Part shown: positions 34,200 to 45,803 of the stretch, piece by piece | Numbering within the stretch: position 1 is the stretch's first letter | Layout of the letters: each line of letters starts with the position of its first letter | Assembly (NCBI GenBank): GCA_005656395.1 | Contig: SRSI01000035.1 | Coordinates: forward strand, 496,001 to 560,000 | Length of the DNA stretch: 64,000 nt | From: Strongyloides papillosus | Taxonomy: Eukaryota > Nematoda > Chromadorea > Rhabditida > Strongyloididae | Reading direction: 5' to 3' | Notes under the pieces: model-generated | Told to the model about the DNA's origin: nothing | What the model saw: only the letters and a program-made list of their open reading frames with translations | Databases searched by the model: none | Translations under genes and position numbers: made by a program

Positions 34200-35850
34200 G
34201 GAGTAAGGAGCAAGTGTAAATTATTTTCGATATTAAAACTTTTTTATATCTTAATATATGTAACTTTATGTTCTGATTTCAAAAAACGCAATATTTTTTT
34301 AATTTGAAGTCCCGTTCTTGAGATACAGCTACTTAAAGGTGTTTTGGTGTATTAGTCTTGACCCCCTTAGAGTTATTCGTTTTATCTGAAATTTTACAGG
34401 TATATATAGTTTTAGATACTAATAATATAAAAATAAAAAAAAGTTGAAATTTCAAGTTCATTCTTGAGATTTTGGATTTTTTCTAAAATGGCCGAAAAAA
34501 ACCTAAATTCTTACATTTTAAAATGACATATCAGGATTCAGAGAAGGAAATCGAAAAAAAGAAAAAAAGCCATCCTAAGTTTCTTTTTAACTTACATTTT
34601 GACTATAATTCCAAGAAAATTGGAAAACTTTAAGTACCATAAAACCGTTGCAGAAATTTTTTGAAAAAAAATTTTTTGCAAAAAATTTTTTGTATTTTTT
34701 TAGAAAAAGTATGTCAAGATGAAACTTTTTGAATAAAGTGTTTTTACAACTTTTATGTAGAATTAAATTTCCTATCGAACGATATATATGTCATGTTGAT
34801 TCATTTATCCGTTCTCGAGATATAAAGAAAAAAGTGATTTTTTAATTTTCTAAAAAAGTGGTATTTTTTAGTTTCAAGAAAGAAAAAAAGTTTCAATACG
34901 TCCATTTTTTTAAAATGTCTTGAATTTCCCCCCTAGAGAAATTTGTTGCGAATATTGTAAGATATTAACCGTTCATTTATCTTTTTTCATTCTTGAGTTA
35001 GTCAAAAAACAAATTGGTCAATTTTTTTTCTAATTTTTAAATTTTAAAAAAAAAAGTATGCAAAGATGAAATTTTTCAATATGAAATGTTCACAGAATTT
35101 ATGTGAAATTTAATTCTCTATCGAATGACATATAGATCGTCTTAATCCCATTATCCGTTGTCGAGATACATCTCATTAAGTACCATATTTTGAAATTCGG
35201 TACCTCCATTTTTCCCTCAATACTGATTTTTTTATTCAAAATTTCACATATAAATGTAATTTCTAATGATTATTACATGCAAACAATAAAATTTACCAAA
35301 AAAGTCCGATCCCGAAAATAGTAAGTCATCGAAAATTTCCCCCTATCTTAGAAGAAAAGTTTACTTCTTTAAATGGTTTTCGTTTTCTGTACTTATTTCT
35401 ATAAAAATAAAAAATGCATGTTAATGTGCTCGATAGAAAAAATAATTATTAGATTCATTTGAATTTTTGCTCTTGAGACACACCTATTTAAATGAGAATA
35501 ATCTTAAAATGTTGTGATTCCCTAAAATTCTTTAAAAATGATCCTATTAACTAGAAATTTCACATTTACGTGCAATTTCTTATGGTTGTTACATATAAAC
35601 AATAAAATTTACAAAAAAGTCCGATTCCAGAAAATAGTAAGTCATCGAAAACTCCCCTAAATCTCCGAGGAAAAGTTTACTTCTTAAATAGTTTTCGTTA
35701 TATGCACTTTTTTTTATTAAAATAAAAATGTATTTTAAACATGTTGAACAGAAAAAATAAATATTAGCTTCATTTGAATTTTTGCTTTTGAAATACATCT
35801 ACTTCAGTGAGAATAATATTAAAATTTGTAATCTCCCAAAAAAAATTACA
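34200..35850. repeat. Second array of diverged repeats
   Basis: The clearest pair is 35239-35550 and 35555-35850, sharing AATTTCACAT, ACAATAAAATTTAC, AAAAAGTCCGAT, TAGTAAGTCATCGAAAA and GAAAAGTTTACTTCTT at a ~316-base offset. Looser kin upstream share phrases such as GAGATA(C/T)A and TATCCGTT. No coding frames. Style resembles the 29400-32250 array, but sequence identity between them is not evident. Confidence 0.6.
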
Positions 35851-38015
35851 AGAACAACAAATTCTTTGAAAGAAAAACAAAAAACAACAATTTATAAAAG
35901 TCATTGGATTAATTGTATTAAACAATTTTAAATATCAATTTATATTTTTAAGAATATAGTATATCAGATGGGTGGAAAAATTGGTTTTTATTTAATTATA
36001 TATAATTTTTGTGCCGATTAAGATTTTTTTTAATCAGTGCAATATATGACATATGACAATTATTAAGATATCATAAAAAAATTAAAATCAAATCATATTT
36101 AGCTTTTTGAGATTTAACAAAATTTTTATTAAATATCATTTATTCTAGAATAGAGCAGAATTTTTCCTCTACATCTTTTTATGTTTAAATTATCTAAACT
36201 AAATTGTCTCAAAATACCGCAATCTAGCCACGCATATTAAAAATTTTGAAAAAATGTTTACAAATTTATGATAAAGCGATGCACATATTTATTTTTTAAA
36301 AAATGTAAAAATATCTAAAAGTTTTGCTATGCTTTATTAGAACTGGAAAAAAAGTTACCTAAATTTCCAAGTCGAAACTATTCATCAATGCATTTTTAAA
36401 GTAAATTTTATAATATTTAATTAAAAAATTTACCAATACTTTGATTTAAATATATTTATATTTTTTAAAAGTCTATAGAAATTTTTTAATACGAAAAGTG
36501 CCCGAGTAATTGTTTTTGATTTATTTTTTATCTTATCAACTCAGAGAAATATTTTTATCACTTTGAATACATTCAAAATTTATGTTCTTATTTTTATAAT
36601 TTTTATAATACATTTTAAAAAGTTTTTTCAAAAAAATATAAAACAAAATAAAAAATATGCATTAAATTTGTAAAAGTATTTTCTATTATGAAACCAAAAT
36701 GCGGAATTATAAAATAACAATCGCAAAAATTGGATTATTTTAAGTTAAATAACTATGAAATACTTATTACCAATCTCAAATATTATTAATATTTTAAAAA
36801 ATTAGCCAAACTTAAAACTAATCTTTGTTTTTAATTTTCAATATATTTAATAACTTAAAACTTGCATATTAACACTAATCAGAAGTCTGACTTAAACATT
36901 ATTCTTAATTTTTTATTTTTATATTAAAAATTCGTAAAAAATTATTCAAACTTAGAATATCAAATGAATTTAAAATCACAAGGATATGTAATAAAACAAT
37001 TTTGATAAAATATGTTTTATAAGCTTTTACCGTTCAAAAAAAGTCCAGCTCTGCGGGCAAGCAGCGACGAGCGAAGCGAGGCTGCGGCTTGTATTAAAAT
37101 TAAACTATTAAAAAACAATAAATAATTTTTAAAAATAAAAATATATTAATAATTTACTAATAATAATGAAATAGTTTATGATTTATCTACAACAATAATA
37201 TAATTAATAATTTATTTAAATAAAAATATTTATATATTTTAACAATATGTTAGTAATAATATTATAATTAATATTAATTATGGAGCTCATTACCGTACAA
37301 TAAAAACAGTAGTTAATTCCTTGACCCTTCTGATCAAGAGATCGTGATAGGAATACCACAATTAATCATTTTTATATACATGCTTTATTTTTTTTAACTG
37401 CACTGTAGTTTACCATTTGCGGCAATTTTTACCATTCATGGATATATCCGGATCTGATCCACATCCGCTCCGAAGCATTTTCTAAATTTTTTCTAAGTAT
37501 CCGCTTCGCCTCGCTCCGGATCTGTCTTTTGATATACACTATAGAAATCCTCTGAGTATTTCTAAATCTTAAAATAAAATAGATTAGTACAGTACATAAT
37601 ATCATCTTAAAATTATGACATCATGTTTTTACAAAATTAAGAAAAATGACAACATATTAAAAAATTTTTTGTTTTTATGCGTAGCTGTAAAAGTTATTTT
37701 CTTCACATGATTACATAAAAAGAATGAGAAGAATAATTAGGATTTGTCTTCTTTTACTTAAAATATGAATAATAATTAAAAAATTTTATAGGAAACAACA
37801 GGTAAAATTAAGCAAAAGAAAAAAAAATTGAGATTTCTAATCAGCTGAAATGATATTCAATAACACATTTAGTAATTTTAATTTAAAATAAATTTTTATT
37901 TGAAATGTTTACTACACTTTATTCACATAAAAAATACTTTAAAAATAAATATTTAAAAAATATAAACTTGTTAAAAAAATTTCCTGCATCTGAATTCCCA
38001 TAAAAAAAATCTGGT
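35851..38015. other. AT-rich region with two GC-rich islands
   Basis: No gene recognised. Two short islands stand out: 37045-37095 (…GCGACGAGCGAAGCGAGGC…) and 37437-37535 (ATCCGGATCTGATCC ... CGCTTCGCCTCGCTCCGGAT). The second is partly self-complementary. Their origin is unclear. Confidence 0.4.
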
Positions 38016-38580
38016 ATACAAATTTCCTTGAATTATTTTTACTGAAATTTCCAACAATAATTTCCCCCCTAAAAAAATACAGACATTATCTTTATGTGGA
38101 AATAAAGAAACTTTCATTTATGAAAATAAATTTAACTACATTTTATCAAGAAATCTGTAATTATCCTTGTACTGTTATATAAAGAGATCCTAGTCTTAAT
38201 TTAATTTTCTACCCATCAAAGTTATAAAAAAAAATCCAATTGAATAAACAATTATAATTAAGTTGTATAGTTAGAAGATAACTTTTCAATACTTCACATT
38301 TTTGTAATTTTTATATAACTTTCAAAATAAATGTTTTTAAATTATTCTCATGATTGTAGGTTTTTTTAATCTTGTATTAATAACAAGTAATAATAATATT
38401 AGCAAAGAAAATATTTTTAAGTTAAGGATATAAAACAATGAAAAGAGGGTGTAAATAAGCATGCATAATTGTATTAAAAAACATGTTTAAAAACAGAATT
38501 ATATATTTATAATTCATTTTTAAAACTTCATCTTGGTTAATTAAAATAATTTTTTAGTTTTATCCAATAAAATATAGGAA

Positions 38581-39537
38581 ATGATAAGTATTCCTGACGC
38601 AATCTTTCTAGCCATCCAAATTCCATGCTATTTTGTCTATGTATTAATGGCTATTTGTTTTACGTATAAATTAATTGCTGAAAGAGGAAAAGATACTTCT
38701 ACAAATACATTTTTGATACATTTCAATTTTAATGCTATCGCGGATTTATTACTAGCTTTTACAATTATATTTTTTTGCAAATTTTTACATTGGAGATTTT
38801 TTCTTGATTTTATACTAGAGTGTCAGTGGATGAAAATAGCTTTTGGGCCCTTATTAAATTCTACTATTGCTGCTTCAGTCATTGGTTGTACTTATACTGT
38901 TGTTAATAGATATTATGCTATATGTAAACCCTTGATTTTTAGAAAAAAATGGACAAATACAGTTTCTCTATGCTTATGCTTTTTTCAATTCTTTGTACCA
39001 TTATTGCTTTTTTTATATAATTTTTGGTTTAGCGCTAAAAATATTTATGTTAAAAGTAATGATTTTTATGCTTTTTCCATACCATTTAATAATGTCAGAT
39101 TAATAAATAACTGTATCTTATTTGTTATAGTATCAATCTCAATATATATTACAATATATCAAAATCTAATAATTTTTAAGAGGTTCAGTGACATCGTTAA
39201 TAATCTAAGCTCTAAAGAAAGAAAAAAGAAACATTTGATGATGTTTTATATGGTTGCAACAACATTGTGTTTAGTGATATTATTTTTTGAACAAATTGCA
39301 AGACTTATCTTTGGAATTGTTAAGTACGAACATGGAACTTATTATACAACTTTTTTATTATATTGGATACTACCAACATTAAATATAATGCAACCTATTT
39401 CAACACTTATCATGTCTAAACAAATAAGACTTTACTTTTTATCATTTTATTTTAAACCATTTTTGCCAAAACATTTCAATTTAACAGAGAATACTACTAC
39501 TATAAAGACTGTTAAGGCTGTGCTGAAAGAGATTTGA
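38581..39537 (+). CDS. 7TM chemoreceptor-like GPCR, 318 aa, copy 1
   Basis: A single-exon ORF with seven hydrophobic segments. It begins MISIPDAIFLAIQIPCYFVY, shows NRYYAICKP at the end of TM3 (the DRY-like position of nematode serpentine receptors), and has a basic loop (SSKERKKKH) before TM6 and a SKQIRLYFL tail. Length and pattern fit the Srv/Srg-type nematode chemosensory superfamily; the exact class is not certain. Nematode chemoreceptors act in sensory-neuron membranes. It has a longer C-terminal tail than copy 2. The intronless gene may be a retrocopy or natural. Confidence 0.8.
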   Translation: MISIPDAIFLAIQIPCYFVYVLMAICFTYKLIAERGKDTSTNTFLIHFNFNAIADLLLAFTIIFFCKFLHWRFFLDFILECQWMKIAFGPLLNSTIAASVIGCTYTVVNRYYAICKPLIFRKKWTNTVSLCLCFFQFFVPLLLFLYNFWFSAKNIYVKSNDFYAFSIPFNNVRLINNCILFVIVSISIYITIYQNLIIFKRFSDIVNNLSSKERKKKHLMMFYMVATTLCLVILFFEQIARLIFGIVKYEHGTYYTTFLLYWILPTLNIMQPISTLIMSKQIRLYFLSFYFKPFLPKHFNLTENTTTIKTVKAVLKEI

Positions 39538-39774
39538 TTTAATACATTATCAGATAAAATATATATTGTTTCATACAGTTTATCTAGATAACAATAAAGT
39601 TCTTAATAACTTTTTATATTTAGCTTATTATTATTGTAAAAACAAAAGAAAATTTATTCTTATGAAGAATTTTGACAATGTTTCAATTCCGAAAGATGTT
39701 TATATTATAATTGAATAAAACATCGTCATAGAATAATAAAATTAATCAACTTTCGTATAAATAAAAATCAATCT

Positions 39775-41239
39775 TACACTGAAAAAATTTTGTTACATCA
39801 TAATTAATGTTGTTTTTAAGAAAAAACAATGTATGTAATATTAAAAAAAAGCATATAAGTTTTTGAATAAAAAATTGTATGTTATTTAAAAAAAATAGGA
39901 CATGTTACTGTGATAAAAAACATACATTTTTTTATCAGGGTTACATAATATGTTTGTACAACATAACATTATATATTTTTTTGAATATTTCGTTGATAAT
40001 TTTAGAAAAAAATATATTATGGTAGTTATAATAATAAATATATTTATCATATAAGATAAAAGAATGATTTTAGATTAAATAATTATTATTAAATAGTTTA
40101 GCAAATATAAATTTTACAAATTTAAAAATTGTATAGTAATAATAATGAAAAGCAAAAATTTTTTAACTACGCAAGTATAATTTAGTTTAAATATTATTTT
40201 ATTGTACTTTATTTATAATTAAAACACGTTAAAGTTATTTTTGTCATGAACAGAGATGAATAATACTTGATAACTTCCATAAGTTTGATTTTATTAAAAA
40301 ATCTTGAAAGATAATATAAAAAAGTAAATTACGATAATTCGAATTATTAAAACATATTAATAAAGATAATATGATGTATTAATAAATGCTCTTTATAAAA
40401 ATTCTTACAATTTTACATTAAATTAAACTTTATTAATGTGTTTTATAATTTGAATTATTATTAATTACTTTTTTATATTAGTTTTTGAAATTATTTTAAA
40501 AATTGTTGTTTTTTTGGTTATTGTTTTTTTTAATTTAAGTTGAAGGTAAATTTCTAAAGAACAAGTATATAATTTATTAATAAAAAAAATTTATATTATG
40601 CACTATCAATATTTCAAAAAAACTGTCAATTAATTGTATTTAAAAATACAACACAAAAAGTAATTAGTTTATAAAGGTTAGCTAGAAAAATGAAAAAACA
40701 TAAATTCAAGTAATTTTTTTCAGTTAACATACCAAATAAATTAGGAAAGAAATAATAAAATATTATTGTTGTTATTAGATTGTTTAAAAAAATAATTGTT
40801 GTTAAGACATTTACAAGTTTACACAAATTTTACTTTTAATAGAGCAACTCTTAATATATTATAAAGAAAAAAAATGTATTCTTTGATGTGAATAATATCA
40901 TAAAAAATATCAAGATTGGAATAAGATTAAATCAGCAAAAATGCAATCGAAATAAAAATATATAATTAATTAATATAAAACCACTATTGTTATAATTTTA
41001 GCATTCATTGTGTTCTTCTGAATAAAACGGTCTGTAACTGTTGCAGAAAACACTATAGTTTTTTTGCCTGGTTACAATGTAAAATATTTCATTAAAACAG
41101 TCGAAAATATTAAAATTTGTAACAATATTACGATTTTATTATTTAAAAAATTTGAATATTAATTCGAATTGTAACCATTAAAAAATTATAAATGTTATTT
41201 TAATTTATTGAAATATTGTAACAAAATTTTTTCAGTGTA
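39775..41239. mobile_element. TA-flanked non-autonomous DNA element, 1465 bp
   Basis: Perfect 22-bp inverted repeats, TACACTGAAAAAATTTTGTT plus AC, at 39775-39796 and 41218-41239. The outer TA is the likely target duplication. Copy 2 of the surrounding duplication lacks this sequence at about 45075, giving a natural empty site. No transposase is inside. The ends share ACACTGAAAAAAT with element II and size/ends with the element at 5647-7108. Confidence 0.92.
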
Positions 41240-41327
41240 GTTTTTTAAATAGATTTTACAATTAATTATATCAAAAAAGTTTAGAGATCTCTATGTCACC
41301 AACTAAAATACTATTTCTAAAAGATAT

Positions 41328-41594
41328 TGTAATCCTGGTGGATTCTTCGGGAGCCGTAGAGGCTCCCGGGTTTTTACAATATAACACGAGACTTTGTTTA
41401 AGAGTTTATTTAAGCAAAGGGAATTAGAATATAACAATAAAGTGAATATATATGTATATTATGAAAAAGGTATTATTTAACTATGATATAAAATAGTCTT
41501 CATCCGTTCCTTATATAGTCCTTGAGGGAATAAGCGTGTTCTTACTGATATGAATGTACATACATTTCATCCGAAACAGCTTCCCATGTTCACA
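41328..41594. mobile_element. Solo-LTR-like insertion, 267 bp
   Basis: Begins TGTAATCCTGG, ends GTTCACA and is flanked by ATAT on both sides (41324-41327, 41595-41598). Copy 2 has a single ATAT at the matching place (near 45160), so this is an insertion. A strong hairpin GGGAGCC-GTAGA-GGCTCCC lies near its left end. TG...CA ends and a short duplication fit a solo LTR, but no related full element is in the window. Confidence 0.65.
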
Positions 41595-41666
41595 ATATTA
41601 AAAAATAAAATCATTGCAATGGACAACCAGCCAATATAGTCATCACTAAAAGTCAAAATAATAATA

Positions 41667-41757
41667 GAAACCATCTCTGGCTTCATCCCCAAAATTTTGA
41701 AATCTGAAGAAATAACCTCAGAATTCAATATTTACCTCAAACTTGGGTGTGTAAACC
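41667..41757 (-). ncRNA. Spliced-leader (SL1-type) RNA gene, copy 1
   Basis: Read on the minus strand from 41757, the first 22 bases are GGTTTACACACCCAAGTTTG plus AG, differing from canonical SL1 only at positions 7-9, followed directly by the donor GTAAA. Downstream come an Sm-site-like AATTTTGG (41689-41696) and a 3' hairpin GAAGCCA-GAGA-TGGTTTC with one G-U pair. The length of about 91 nt fits nematode SL RNAs. It donates the 22-nt leader to the 5' ends of mRNAs by trans-splicing. Located beside and opposite a 5S gene, as in C. elegans. The 3' end is set by the hairpin and is approximate. Confidence 0.92.
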
Positions 41758-42109
41758 AGCAAGTCTGTAATAATATCAGCCCACATCTTTTTCATTTCAT
41801 TCGCTTACAATTTATATGTTAATTTGACACGCAACAAATGTACGTATACTATTGTAAGGTAAAAGTTTATATTAAATCGCAAAGAAAACAATATTTTTAT
41901 GAATAATAACAGATTTTTTTTAATGTTTTCAAATGTCGGAATTTATATTGTTGTTTCTGTAATCTTTATGACTCATAATTTACCAAATATAACAAATTCT
42001 TCATTTACTTTACACAGTAAAAATCATATAAAAATTTTTTAGCCTATTATATCTAGTGTTGATAACAAGTTATCATCATTAATAACCAAATAAAAAGACG
42101 ATTTAACCG

Positions 42110-42228
42110 TCTTACGCTCATATCCTGCTGAATACACCGGATCCCGTCCGATCTCCGAAGTGAATCAGCTGCGAGCTATCTTAGTACTTGGATGGGAGAC
42201 CTCCTGGGAACCGTTAGTGGCGTAAGTC
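42110..42228 (+). rRNA. 5S ribosomal RNA, copy 1
   Basis: 119 bases with the conserved blocks CCCGTCCGATCT, TTAGTACTTGGATGGGAGAC and CTGGGAA; the ends CTTACGC/GCGTAAG pair as helix I. Internal Pol III control regions are within these blocks. A T-rich terminator follows (42229-42239). Identical to copy 2. Confidence 0.97.
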
Positions 42229-42239
42229 TTCTTTTTTTT
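42229..42239 (+). terminator. Pol III T-tract after 5S copy 1
   Basis: TTCTTTTTTTT directly follows the 3' end of 5S, as expected for Pol III termination. Confidence 0.8.
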
Positions 42240-42345
42240 CATAATCATTTATCAAAGAACTATACATTTCTTTAAAAATAACTTTATAAAATTCGTAATA
42301 TTCTTGGAAACAGTATAAAAATGCACTTTTTAATAATAATTCTTA

Positions 42346-43309
42346 AATTAAGTAACACAGTAACGATTAAAATCTACTGTTCTTGTCACGCAATTTGAAG
42401 TGTCACCAAAAAAACTAATATATAACTGGTATGTGTCATCTAAATTTTATTTACTTTAATTTTGAGTTACATATCCATTGCCGTATTCTATTCTTAATTA
42501 ATTAATATTATTTAGTTAGTAAAAATTATAAAGATAGTTTTTGTTGGAGTGCTGCACCGCTCAAAAGACACCTTTTATTTAAACCACAAAATTAAACAGA
42601 TTACAATAAACAGAATTATTTAATTAACAGACTTAATTAACTAAAGTATCAGACATCAACTAGGTGACGGATTCAACTAAGTGACGGATTCAACTAAGGC
42701 CTTCTAGAATATACAAGAGATAATACAATAAATATAATTAACTAAAGCTTACAGTTGACTAAAACAGATCTGTGATAACTTATCACCAGAAAAATATCAG
42801 ATTTCAGAAATGTAGTTTAACCCTAAAATATACAATAATTAGGTAACTTAATAATATACTAAAATGATGAAATATCTAAAGATGACAAAAAGTATAAATG
42901 AAATAAAATGACAGATCTGTACTATATATATATAAAAAAGAATCTTCTAGAAATACAAAACAAAGAGTTAGTTTTGGGATAATGTTTTTCCCATGATCTA
43001 GATAGTTCTATGAGAGAAAATAGATGAGAAATAGAAGAGCCTTAGGTACAAAGAGTAAAGTACAAATGAGAACATTCGATAAAGGCTATATTCTTACTAG
43101 TTCTAGGAACGTGTACAGAATTCTAGTAACGTCTATAAGGAGCTAGTAAAAATAATAAAATCTGTATAGTAGTAAGTAAACGGCAATGAGATTTTAAATA
43201 AATAAAATTTGGGTGGCCACTATTGTTTTCGTAATCTTATTAATTTTTATAGTAAAAATTTTTACTATTTTGTACATACGCACCACCAAAACTTCTTATA
43301 AATTTTACT
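42346..43309. other. Unique sequence between the duplication copies
   Basis: No gene recognised. It starts TGTTGGAGTGCTGCACCGCT at 42544, ends near GGTGGCCACTATT (43224) and is bounded by GTTTT on both sides, so it may be a solo LTR or similar insertion of about 0.7 kb. A 17-base phrase CAACTA(G/A)GTGACGGATT is tandemly repeated at 42657-42695. The insertion call is tentative. Confidence 0.35.
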
Positions 43310-43879
43310 TATACAAATTTCCTTTAATTATTTTTACTGGAATTTCTAGCATTAAGTTTTCCCCCAAAAAAATACAGACATTATCTTTATGTGGAAATAA
43401 AGAAACTTTCATTTATGAAAATAAATTTAACTACATTTTATCAAGAAATCTGTAATTATCCTTATACTGTTCTATAAAGAAATCCTAGTCTTAATTTAAT
43501 TTACTACCCATCAAAGTTATTAAAATTAATCCAATTGAATAAACAATTATAATTAAGTTGTATAGTTAGAAGATAACTTTTCAATACTTCACATTTTTGT
43601 AATTTTTATATAACTTTCAAAATAAATGTTTTTAGATTATTCTCATGATTGTAGGTTTTTTTAATTTTGTATTAATGACAAGTAATAATAATAATATTAG
43701 CAAAGAAGATATTTTTAAGTTAAGGATATAAAACAATGAAAAGAGGATGTAAATAAGCATGCAAAATTGTATTAAAAAACATGATTAAAAACAGAATTAT
43801 ATTTTTATAATTCATTTTTTTTAACTTCATCGTGGTTAATTAAAATAATTATTTAGTTTTATCTAATAAAATATGGGAA

Positions 43880-44779
43880 ATGATAAGTATTCCTGATGCA
43901 ATCTTTCTAGCCATCCAAATTCCGTGCTATTTTGTCTATGTATTAATGGCTATTTGTTTTACGTATAAATTAATTGCTGAAAGAGGAAAAGATACTTCTA
44001 CAAATACATTTTTGATACATTTCAATTTTAATGCTATCGCTGATTTATTACTAGCTTTTACAATTATATTTTTTTACAAATTTTTACATTGGACATTTTT
44101 TCTTGATTATATATTGGAGTCTCAATGGATGAAAATAGCCTTCGGACCCTTACTAAATTCTACTATTGCTGCTTCAGTCATTGGTTGTACTTATACTGTT
44201 GTTAATAGATACTTTGCTATATGTAAACCCTTGATTTTTAAAGAAAAATGGACAAATAAAAATTCTTTACTCTTATGCTTTTTTCAATTTTTTGTACCAT
44301 TGATGCTCTTTTACCATAATTTTTCGTTCAACGCTAAAAATATTTATGTTCAAAGTAATGATTTTTATGCTTTTTCCATACCATCTAATAATGTCAGATT
44401 AGTAAATAACTGTATCTTATTTGTTATAGTATCAATCTCAATATATATTACAATATATCAAAATCTAATAATTTTTAAGAGGTTCAGTGACATCGTTAAT
44501 AATCTAAGTTCTAAAGAAAGAAAAAAGAAACATTTGATGATATTTTATATGGTTGCAACAACATTGTGTTTAGTGATATTATTTTTTGAACAAATTGCAA
44601 GACTTATCTTTGGAATTGTTAAGTACGAACATGGAACTTATTTTACATCTTTTTTATTATATTGGATACTACCAACATTAGCTATAATGCAACCTATTTC
44701 AACACTTATCATGTCTAAACAAATAAGACTTTACTTTTTATCATTTTATTTTAAACCATTTTTGCCAAAAAAATTTTAA
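43880..44779 (+). CDS. 7TM chemoreceptor-like GPCR, 299 aa, copy 2
   Basis: Near-identical paralogue of the gene at 38581. Differences cluster in extracellular/TM2-TM5 positions (for example CKFLHWRFF versus YKFLHWTFF, and YYAICKPLIFRKK versus YFAICKPLIFKEK), leaving TM6-7 almost unchanged. A small change after FLPK creates an early stop, so the tail is 19 residues shorter than copy 1. The 7TM core is complete, so it is probably functional unless the tail carries trafficking or phosphorylation sites. Confidence 0.8.
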   Translation: MISIPDAIFLAIQIPCYFVYVLMAICFTYKLIAERGKDTSTNTFLIHFNFNAIADLLLAFTIIFFYKFLHWTFFLDYILESQWMKIAFGPLLNSTIAASVIGCTYTVVNRYFAICKPLIFKEKWTNKNSLLLCFFQFFVPLMLFYHNFSFNAKNIYVQSNDFYAFSIPSNNVRLVNNCILFVIVSISIYITIYQNLIIFKRFSDIVNNLSSKERKKKHLMIFYMVATTLCLVILFFEQIARLIFGIVKYEHGTYFTSFLLYWILPTLAIMQPISTLIMSKQIRLYFLSFYFKPFLPKKF

Positions 44780-45231
44780 TTTAACATAGAATACACTTAC
44801 TATAAAGCCTACTAAAACTGTGTTTAAAAGGATTTAATTTAATAAATTCTCAGATAAAATATATATTGTTTCATACAGTTTATCTAGATAACAATAAAGT
44901 TCTTAGTAACTTTTTATATTTAGCCTATTATTATTGTAAAAACAAAAAAAATTTATTCTTATGAAGAATTTTGACAATGTTTCAATTCCGAAAGATGTTT
45001 CTATTATAATTGAATAAAACGCCGTCATAGAATAATAAAATTAATCAATTTTCGTATAAATAAAAATTAATATTAATGTTTTTGATAGATTTTACAATTA
45101 ATTATATAAAAAAAGTTTAAAAATCTGTATGTCACCGACTAAAATACTATTTATGTAAGATATTAAAAAATAACATCATTGCAATTGACAACCAGTTAAT
45201 ATAGTCATCACTAAAAATCAAAATAATAATA

Positions 45232-45321
45232 GAAGCCATCTCTGGCTTCACCCCAAAATTTTGAAATCTGAAGAAATAATCTTAGAATTCAATATTTACC
45301 TCAAACTTGGGTATGTAAACC
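45232..45321 (-). ncRNA. Spliced-leader (SL1-type) RNA gene, copy 2
   Basis: The leader read from 45321 is GGTTTACATACCCAAGTTTG plus AG, one base different from copy 1 (position 9), followed by GTAAA. It shares the Sm-like AATTTTGG. The terminal hairpin is GAAGCCA-GAGA-TGGCTTC, where the G-U of copy 1 is G-C, a structure-preserving change. Placed 353 bp from a 5S gene on the opposite strand. Confidence 0.92.
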
Positions 45322-45674
45322 AGCAAGTCTGTAATAATATCAGCCCACATATTTTTCATTTCATTCGCTTACAATTTATATGTTAATTTGACACGCAACA
45401 AATGTACGTATACTATTGTAAGGTCAATGTTTATATTAAATCGCAAAGAAAACAATAACTTTTTGAATAATAACAGATTTTTTTTAATGTTTTTAAATGT
45501 CAGAATTTATATTGTTGTTTCTGTAATCTTTATGACTCATAATTTACCAAATATAACAAATTCTTCATTTACTTTACACAGTAAAAATTATATAAAAATT
45601 TTTTTAGCCTATTATATCTAGTGTTGATAACAAAATATCATCATTAATAACCAAATAAGACGGCGATTTAACCG

Positions 45675-45793
45675 TCTTACGCTCATATCCTGCTGAATAC
45701 ACCGGATCCCGTCCGATCTCCGAAGTGAATCAGCTGCGAGCTATCTTAGTACTTGGATGGGAGACCTCCTGGGAACCGTTAGTGGCGTAAGTC
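45675..45793 (+). rRNA. 5S ribosomal RNA, copy 2
   Basis: 119 bases identical to copy 1, with paired ends CTTACGC/GCGTAAG and a trailing TTCTTTTTTT tract. Confidence 0.97.
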
Positions 45794-45803
45794 TTCTTTT
45801 TTT
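45794..45803 (+). terminator. Pol III T-tract after 5S copy 2
   Basis: TTCTTTTTTT immediately downstream of 5S copy 2. Confidence 0.8.

Larger units (their letters stand above)
38016..42345 (+). repeat. Segmental duplication, copy 1
   Basis: Aligns with about 43310-45912 at high identity by eye, including chemoreceptor, SL RNA and 5S rRNA genes in the same order and orientation. Copy 1 is longer because of two insertions (39775-41239 and 41328-41594) that are absent from copy 2. Confidence 0.9.

Noticed and set aside
35589..35798. 69-aa minus-strand frame
   Set aside because: Lies in a diverged repeat unit and is not preserved in the neighbouring unit.
41899..42042. Small hydrophobic ORF upstream of 5S copy 1 (MNNNRFFLMF...)
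   Set aside because: The matching stretch in copy 2 has lost the ATG, so the frame is not conserved as a gene.
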